Shown: positions 6,596 through 11,196 of the stretch, one piece after another
How positions within the stretch are numbered: the stretch's first letter is position 1
Layout: each line of letters opens with the position of its first letter
Source: Planctomycetaceae bacterium
GTDB lineage: Bacteria; Planctomycetota; Planctomycetia; Planctomycetales; Planctomycetaceae
Assembly: GCA_015487825.1 (NCBI GenBank)
Contig: WFOZ01000346.1
Location: 1 to 11,196 of the forward strand
DNA: 11,196 bases
Direction of reading: 5' to 3'
Notes under the pieces: model-generated
Told to the model about the DNA's origin: nothing
What the model saw: only the letters and a program-made list of their open reading frames with translations
The model's database searches: none
Program-made: the position numbers and the translations under genes

Positions 6596-6694
6596 GTGAT
6601 GGGTGGCTGGGGACAAATTGTTGGAGGTGTTGCGAGCAAATGGCGGGTCGGCTGGTGACAATTGGCTTTGATGAAGTTCAATTACCTTCGAGTT

Positions 6695-6702
6695 GTGATA
6701 AT
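6695..6702 (+). promoter_or_regulatory. Possible extended -10 element for the ABC operon
   Basis: TGTGATAAT has the TG-n arrangement of an extended -10 box, 54 nt before ATG 6757. The upstream TTCAAT (6677-6682) is only 14 nt away, too close for a normal -35. Weak evidence. Confidence 0.27.
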
Positions 6703-6756
6703 ATGAAACCCGGTTGTTGATAGAGGTTCCCTTAAGATATTCTGAAGGTGCAAGTC

Positions 6757-7488
6757 ATGGCAGAAAATTCTCAATTTTCTGGACCGCAGGGCGTTTTAGT
6801 TCGCGGGTTGTTCAAGAATTATGAATCAGCTGGTAGAGCAGTTTCGATTTTGCGAGATCTTGCACTCGAAATTCAACCGGGGGAAGCGGTCTGTATTACC
6901 GGCCCTTCCGGTTCGGGGAAAAGCACACTGCTTTATCTGATCAGTTCACTGGACCGTCCTGATGCAGGAGACGTGCAACTGCTTGGTACAGATATTCTTG
7001 CATTAAGCGAAAAATTACAGACACAATTTCGAAATAAACATATCGGCTTTGTGTTTCAGGATCACGATCTGCTGCCTCAGTTGAGTGTCATCGAAAATGT
7101 TCTTCTTCCCGCAATTGCTGGGGGAGGAGTGAGTGCTGAGACAGAGCAGCAGGCGGAAAAACTACTGGTTCGTGTTGGTTTGCAGGATCGTTTGAAGTCG
7201 CTGCCTGCCCAGCTTTCCGGTGGAGAAAGACAACGCGTTGCTGTTTGCCGGGCGCTCATTAACAAGCCGGAACTTGTTTTAGCGGACGAGCCGACCGGTA
7301 ATCTTGATCCTTCAACCGCAAAAGTAATTGGCGATTTATTGCTCGAGCTTTCTCGCGAACAGAATACGATGCTGTTGTGCGTCACTCATTCCATCGAGTT
7401 GGCGGCTCGCTTTCCTCGACATTTCGTTCTGGAAGACGGAAAACTTGTACCCGCATCAGACGCTTTACAAACTGCGAAAAAATCATGA
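6757..7488 (+). CDS. ABC transporter ATP-binding protein, LolD/YbbA/MacB type
   Basis: 243 residues. It is the cytoplasmic ATPase of a type VII (MacB/LolCDE-like) ABC system, which drives its partner permease by ATP hydrolysis without classical transport through the membrane. All motifs are intact: Walker A GPSGSGKST (49-57), Q-loop VFQDHDLLP, signature LSGGERQRVAV, Walker B LVLADEPTGNLD, and H-loop THS. GNLD after Walker B and the FQ-D-LLP form are typical of this exporter subgroup. Start: ATG 6757 has GAAGG 8 nt upstream; the in-frame GTG at 6748 overlaps that ribosome site and is less likely. Its TGA overlaps the permease ATG as ATGA, so the two are translationally coupled and form one operon. 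Closest functional analogy is YbbA with YbbP; cargo unknown. Confidence 0.94.
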   Translation: MAENSQFSGPQGVLVRGLFKNYESAGRAVSILRDLALEIQPGEAVCITGPSGSGKSTLLYLISSLDRPDAGDVQLLGTDILALSEKLQTQFRNKHIGFVFQDHDLLPQLSVIENVLLPAIAGGGVSAETEQQAEKLLVRVGLQDRLKSLPAQLSGGERQRVAVCRALINKPELVLADEPTGNLDPSTAKVIGDLLLELSREQNTMLLCVTHSIELAARFPRHFVLEDGKLVPASDALQTAKKS

Positions 7489-10400
7489 AACGTTCGTCTC
7501 TGGTTCTTCGGACACTTGTTTATTTCTGGCAGACAAATTTGGCTGTCATGCTCGGCGTTGCGATTGGAACGGCTGTTATTGCGGGAGCTTTAATTGTCGG
7601 CGACTCCGTTCGGTACAGCCTGCGGCAAATGACATTTGATCGTCTGGCGGGTGTTGATTATGCCCTTTCTGGAAGTCGATTTTTTCGCGAGGAACTCGCT
7701 TCGCAATTTGAAAAAAAAGGCCCGATATTAGCGAACGCTGTTCCTGCAGATAAAAACCGTAAAACAGTAGTTGCTCCTGCGATTCTCGTGACCGGGACAA
7801 TACGCTACGAAAGACCCGGTGAAAAAAAAGAAGGGAAAATTTCTGTTGCTGGACGAGTGAATTTAATCGGTTGTGATGAACGATTGTGGGGACTTCTGCG
7901 GGGCAATAATGAATCTCTTCCTGATGAAAATGGAATTGTTTTGAATCAGCGTGTTGCTCAGCAGTTAGGTGTTGAGGTTGGTGAGCAGGTCAGTCTGTAT
8001 GTCAAAGTTCCTTCGACAATTCCACAGGAATCGCTACTCGGCAAACGAGACCTGGATGAATTAACCATCGAAATTCCTTTGACTGTTTCCAGCATTGTAG
8101 AATCAAAAAAAACACTGGGCAGGTTTTCGTTGCAACCGAGTCAGCAGCTGCCGCTCAATGCGTATGTTAATCTTGACCGATTGCAAGCAGAACTTGGACT
8201 TGATGAACAACCAGCTTCTCGCAGGAATCGTATTGCCAAGCCTGCTCGTGTGAATGCTTTGCTGATTTCTGAACCTTATCCGACAAATCGAGATGCAGCT
8301 TTTGCACAGGATTTGGCGAGTCGGCCTAATGGAATTTTGCACCAATTATTATCGTTGGATGATTTGCATTTGCGTTTGATTGAATCGCCAGATCGAAAAT
8401 ATTTTTCCCTTGAATCGCAACGGATGATTCTGGAAGGAGCAGTTTCGCAGTTGGCAGAAAAAGGAGCTGCCGAAATCGGCAGTAACTCTTCTCCTGTGCT
8501 GGTCTATCTGGTGAATGAAATCAGTAACGCAAAGAATTCTAAAAAGTATTCGATGTATGGCATAGCAGCCGGAGTGGATCTGGAAGAGACTGCTCCGTTT
8601 GGCCCCTTTCAGGATGTTCAGGGTAACGCAGTTAAGCAACTTCAGGCGGGAGAAGTTGCGATCAACGAATGGCTGGCTAAAGACCTCGATGCAGTTGTCG
8701 GGGATGAAATTCGTATTAAGTATCACGTGGTTGGTTCTCGAGGCGACCTGCCTGAATTGGAAAAGAAGTTTCGTGTGGGAGCCATTCTGAAACTGGAAGG
8801 AACTCCCGCTGATGATCCCGGCTTAACACCTTTTGTGGAAGGGATTACCGACGCAAAAACTTTTGCTGACTGGGAACAACCTTTCTTGATGGATTTGGCC
8901 CGCATTACAATTCGGGACGAAGAATACTGGTTGAAATATAAGGCAACGCCGAAGCTGTTTCTGAATCTGAAGCAAGCCCGTGAGTTATGGCAAAGTCGAT
9001 ATGGCGATACGACTTCGGTAAGAATTGCACAAAAAAACGGGCAGGATTTGCAGCAGACAGAAGACGAATTTCGTAAACAGTTTTTGCAGGATCTTCCTGT
9101 GAGCCAACTTGGTTTGACGATATTGCCGGTGAAATACCAGGGATTACAGGCTGCACAGGGAACACTCGATTTTACGGTTCTGTTTATCGCGTTCAGCTTT
9201 TTTGTGATCGCAGCTGCTGCGGTCCTGATTACGCTTCTGTTTCGTCTGGGGATTGAAACTCGTGTTCGACAAATTGGTCTCTTTTCTGCAATCGGTTTCT
9301 CCTCGCGAAAAATTCAACAGATTCTCCTTGCTGAAGGATTGCTTGTAGCAATCTTTGGTAGTCTTTTGGGTCTGTTCCTTGCGGTGTTGTATGGCAGCAT
9401 CATGATTTACGGTTTGAAAACATGGTGGATCGGTGCGATAGGATCAACTTTTTTACAAGTTGATATCAAACCCGCGAGTCTGGTAATGGGGGCCGTTATT
9501 TCTCTGGCGGTTGCAGTTCCGGGGATGTGGTTAGGTATTCGGCAGATGTTGAAAATCAGTCCGAAAGATCGCCTGCATGGAGTAATGTCGGTTCAGCGAA
9601 CCAGGCAGGATCAACAGCAGATAACACGAGGGCGTCTCTGGCTGGGAGGAACGCTGCTTGCGATTGCAATTTTGTCAATGCTGGGCGTCATTTTGAAAGT
9701 AATCCCTGCCAGTGAAGCGTTTGGCGGTTTCAATTGGCGGATTGTCAGTTTCTTTGTCGCAGGCATTTCTTCGCTTGCCGGAATTTTGACACTGTATACT
9801 GTGATGCTGCGTCTGATCAGAAAAAGAGAATTACGAGGGCAAGGAATTACCGCCGCTTTTGTAATGGGAGTTCGCAATACGAATCGTAATCGGCAGCGAT
9901 CCGGTGTGACAGTTGCACTTGTTTCGTTTGCCACTTTTGTGGTGATTGCAGTCGCAGCTGGAAAACAGAATCCGACTCGCAAACTTCCTGAGTTTCATTC
10001 AGGCAATGGCGGATTTTCTCTCGTTGCAGAATCTGCTCGTGCCCTGTTGTACGATTTAACATCTGAGCAGGGCCAGCAAAAACTCGGCTTGAATGCGACT
10101 GAAGATAAGCCGATTCGCGAATTGCTCAGCGAAATCAAAATGGTTTCCTTCCGTGTTCGGCAGGGAGAAGATGCGAGTTGTTTGAACCTGTATCAGACAA
10201 GGCTTCCTACTATTCTGGGGGTTCCAGATGAAATGATTACGCGAGGTGGATTTCTTTTTGCAGACACTCCCGGTGATAATCCCTGGGAACTGCTTCGTGG
10301 GAAAACGAAGGCCGGACATATACCTGTCATGGGAGATATGGATTCACTTCAGTATTCGCTTCACAAAGCGATTGGAGATACGATTGATCTACCCGAGGAA

Positions 10401-11033
10401 CTACAGCGAACTGAAAAACTCGAAGTGGTCGGTTCACTGGGAGGCTCTGTTTTTCAGGGTGTGCTTTTGATGTCTCAGAAGAACTTTCAGAATCTTTTCC
10501 CGGACATTTCAGGCTACAATTATTTTCTGATCGAATGTGATCCTTCGCAGAATGAGCAGATTTCTCGAATTCTGGAAACACGTCTGGTAACACTCGGTTT
10601 TGATGTTGAGCCGATTGGCGAACGGCTTGAAAATTATCTCGCTGTACAAAATACGTATCTCTCTACCTTCCAGGCATTGGGTGGACTCGGTCTGCTGCTG
10701 GGGACATTCGGGCTGGGGACCGTGATGCTGCGAAATGTCCTGGAACGTCGTTCGGAACTCGCTTTGATGCGGGCGATTGGATTCAGTAAAATGATGCTGG
10801 CGGTGATGGTTCTTGCTGAAAATGCCTGGCTGCTTTTGCTTGGTTTATCGATTGGAACCGTTTGTGCGTTAATTTCGATGACGCCTCAAATTCTCAGCCG
10901 AGCGGCAGATGTCCCCTGGGACAGTGGGGCAGCGTTATTGATCGGCGTATTCATTACCGGCATGCTTTCAGCGTTACTGGCAGTTGCAGAAGCCGTTCGC
11001 ACTCCTGTACTTGAAACTCTCCGTAGCGAATAG
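7485..11033 (+). CDS. Large FtsX-type ABC permease, YbbP-like with ten predicted TM segments
   Basis: 1182 residues from ATG 7485, which overlaps the ATPase stop as ATGA. The open frame extends 36 codons further upstream, but that part lies inside the ATPase gene in another frame. By hydropathy: TM1 about 12-40, ending in GDSVRYSL; a large extracytoplasmic region about 41-557; three TMs about 560-587, 613-645 and 664-690 (first FtsX unit, with the coupling-helix-like IGFSSRKI); TMs at about 716-740, 749-775 and 806-828; a second extracytoplasmic region about 830-1057; and a final FtsX unit with TMs about 1059-1085, 1103-1130 and 1146-1175 (MRAIGFSKMML between the first two). The two FtsX units in one chain match YbbP-like permeases, which are usually nearer 800-850 residues, so the first outer domain is enlarged. 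Probably moves or extracts hydrophobic or lipid-linked substrates from the membrane; the substrate is not readable. Confidence 0.92.
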   Translation: MKRSSLVLRTLVYFWQTNLAVMLGVAIGTAVIAGALIVGDSVRYSLRQMTFDRLAGVDYALSGSRFFREELASQFEKKGPILANAVPADKNRKTVVAPAILVTGTIRYERPGEKKEGKISVAGRVNLIGCDERLWGLLRGNNESLPDENGIVLNQRVAQQLGVEVGEQVSLYVKVPSTIPQESLLGKRDLDELTIEIPLTVSSIVESKKTLGRFSLQPSQQLPLNAYVNLDRLQAELGLDEQPASRRNRIAKPARVNALLISEPYPTNRDAAFAQDLASRPNGILHQLLSLDDLHLRLIESPDRKYFSLESQRMILEGAVSQLAEKGAAEIGSNSSPVLVYLVNEISNAKNSKKYSMYGIAAGVDLEETAPFGPFQDVQGNAVKQLQAGEVAINEWLAKDLDAVVGDEIRIKYHVVGSRGDLPELEKKFRVGAILKLEGTPADDPGLTPFVEGITDAKTFADWEQPFLMDLARITIRDEEYWLKYKATPKLFLNLKQARELWQSRYGDTTSVRIAQKNGQDLQQTEDEFRKQFLQDLPVSQLGLTILPVKYQGLQAAQGTLDFTVLFIAFSFFVIAAAAVLITLLFRLGIETRVRQIGLFSAIGFSSRKIQQILLAEGLLVAIFGSLLGLFLAVLYGSIMIYGLKTWWIGAIGSTFLQVDIKPASLVMGAVISLAVAVPGMWLGIRQMLKISPKDRLHGVMSVQRTRQDQQQITRGRLWLGGTLLAIAILSMLGVILKVIPASEAFGGFNWRIVSFFVAGISSLAGILTLYTVMLRLIRKRELRGQGITAAFVMGVRNTNRNRQRSGVTVALVSFATFVVIAVAAGKQNPTRKLPEFHSGNGGFSLVAESARALLYDLTSEQGQQKLGLNATEDKPIRELLSEIKMVSFRVRQGEDASCLNLYQTRLPTILGVPDEMITRGGFLFADTPGDNPWELLRGKTKAGHIPVMGDMDSLQYSLHKAIGDTIDLPEELQRTEKLEVVGSLGGSVFQGVLLMSQKNFQNLFPDISGYNYFLIECDPSQNEQISRILETRLVTLGFDVEPIGERLENYLAVQNTYLSTFQALGGLGLLLGTFGLGTVMLRNVLERRSELALMRAIGFSKMMLAVMVLAENAWLLLLGLSIGTVCALISMTPQILSRAADVPWDSGAALLIGVFITGMLSALLAVAEAVRTPVLETLRSE

Positions 11034-11122
11034 AATCTACTGGTACAACAGCTGCGAATTGAGGTGGAAGATTTTTCAGACCGTTGCCGAATTAGTTTTA
11101 ATTTGATAGTTCTTCCTCTATT

Positions 11123-11150
11123 TTAATGGCTTTTTTTCTTCAGCCATTAA
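11123..11150. repeat. 9-bp hairpin downstream of the ABC operon
   Basis: TTAATGGCT (11123-11131) pairs with AGCCATTAA (11142-11150) around a 10-nt T-rich loop, 90 nt after the permease stop. There is no U run after the stem, so it is a weak terminator candidate for the operon at best. Confidence 0.35.
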
Positions 11151-11174
11151 CTGGACAGCGCCAGGTTCAACTCG

Positions 11175-11196
11175 TTCCCAAGCTCCTGCTTGGGAA
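11175..11196. repeat. Palindromic repeat at window edge
   Basis: TTCCCAAGC (11175-11183) and GCTTGGGAA (11188-11196) are perfect inverted arms around TCCT. The window ends exactly at the arm, so the unit probably continues. From memory, closely similar GTTCCCAAGCTCC-GCTTGGGAAC units are dispersed in planctomycete and other genomes; I could not verify this here. Confidence 0.6.

Larger units (their letters stand above)
6375..6756. other. Intergenic region with repeat copies before the ABC operon
   Basis: About 380 bp without a credible gene. It holds a GC-rich stretch around 6430-6490 (palindromic ACCGGT inside), a short inverted pair CATCTA/TAGATG (6500-6522), and two direct copies of the GTAAC-ATT-GTGATGG motif. 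A minus-strand frame at 6661-6398 reads through these repeats and looks like a shadow. I see no clear terminator for the ParA gene. Confidence 0.5.

Noticed and set aside
6398..6661. Minus-strand open frame of 87 codons between the ParA gene and the ABC operon.
   Set aside because: It reads through the repeat copies and GC-rich stretch, has no recognisable domain, and has no promoter or ribosome site that I can see.
7377..7484. Longer N-terminus for the large permease, starting inside the ATPase gene.
   Set aside because: The extra 36 residues are basic, out of character for the family, and encoded by the ATPase gene in another frame; ATG 7485 with the ATGA overlap is the natural start.

Overview
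The window looks like chromosomal DNA from a planctomycete, probably of the Gimesia/Rubinisphaera kind. The reasons are moderate GC, isolated genes with long spacers, a secreted SMP-30-like protein whose C-terminal domain I associate with planctomycetes, a His/Ser/Gly-rich small secreted protein, a large FtsX-type permease with a GDSVRYSL motif, and dispersed palindromic repeats. This assignment is inference; there is no rRNA or marker gene here to settle it.

Layout, left to right. (1) 1-963, minus: the N-terminal 321 residues of a group II PLP-dependent decarboxylase, cut by the window edge. (2) About 1261-2796, plus: a secreted SMP-30/gluconolactonase-like beta-propeller with an extra C-terminal domain. 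(3) 2798-2938: a 141-bp nested inverted-repeat element that looks like a non-autonomous mobile element, then a strong bidirectional terminator (2950-2987) between converging genes. (4) 3011-4222, minus: a DegT/DnrJ/EryC1/StrS sugar aminotransferase. (5) 4223-4864: an AT-rich spacer with a 14-bp perfect palindrome. (6) 4865-5266, plus: a small secreted repeat protein, followed by a terminator with a UUCG tetraloop. (7) 5541-6374, plus: a ParA-family ATPase with no ParB beside it. (8) 6375-6756: a spacer holding two direct copies of the end sequence of the element in (3). (9) 6757-11033, plus: a two-gene ABC exporter operon, with a LolD/YbbA-type ATPase overlapping by ATGA a 1182-residue YbbP-like permease. 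(10) 11034-11196: spacer with two hairpins, one of them at the edge.

The genes do not form one pathway. The only clear functional unit is the ABC ATPase-permease pair. The others are single-gene units, two of them closed by recognisable terminators. The most unusual content is non-coding: the nested palindrome with its own terminal inverted repeats, and separate copies of those ends 3.6 kb away in front of the ABC operon. Among proteins, the His-rich repeat protein and the propeller fusion deserve the most attention. I found no CRISPR array, tRNA, rRNA, transposase gene or phage gene.
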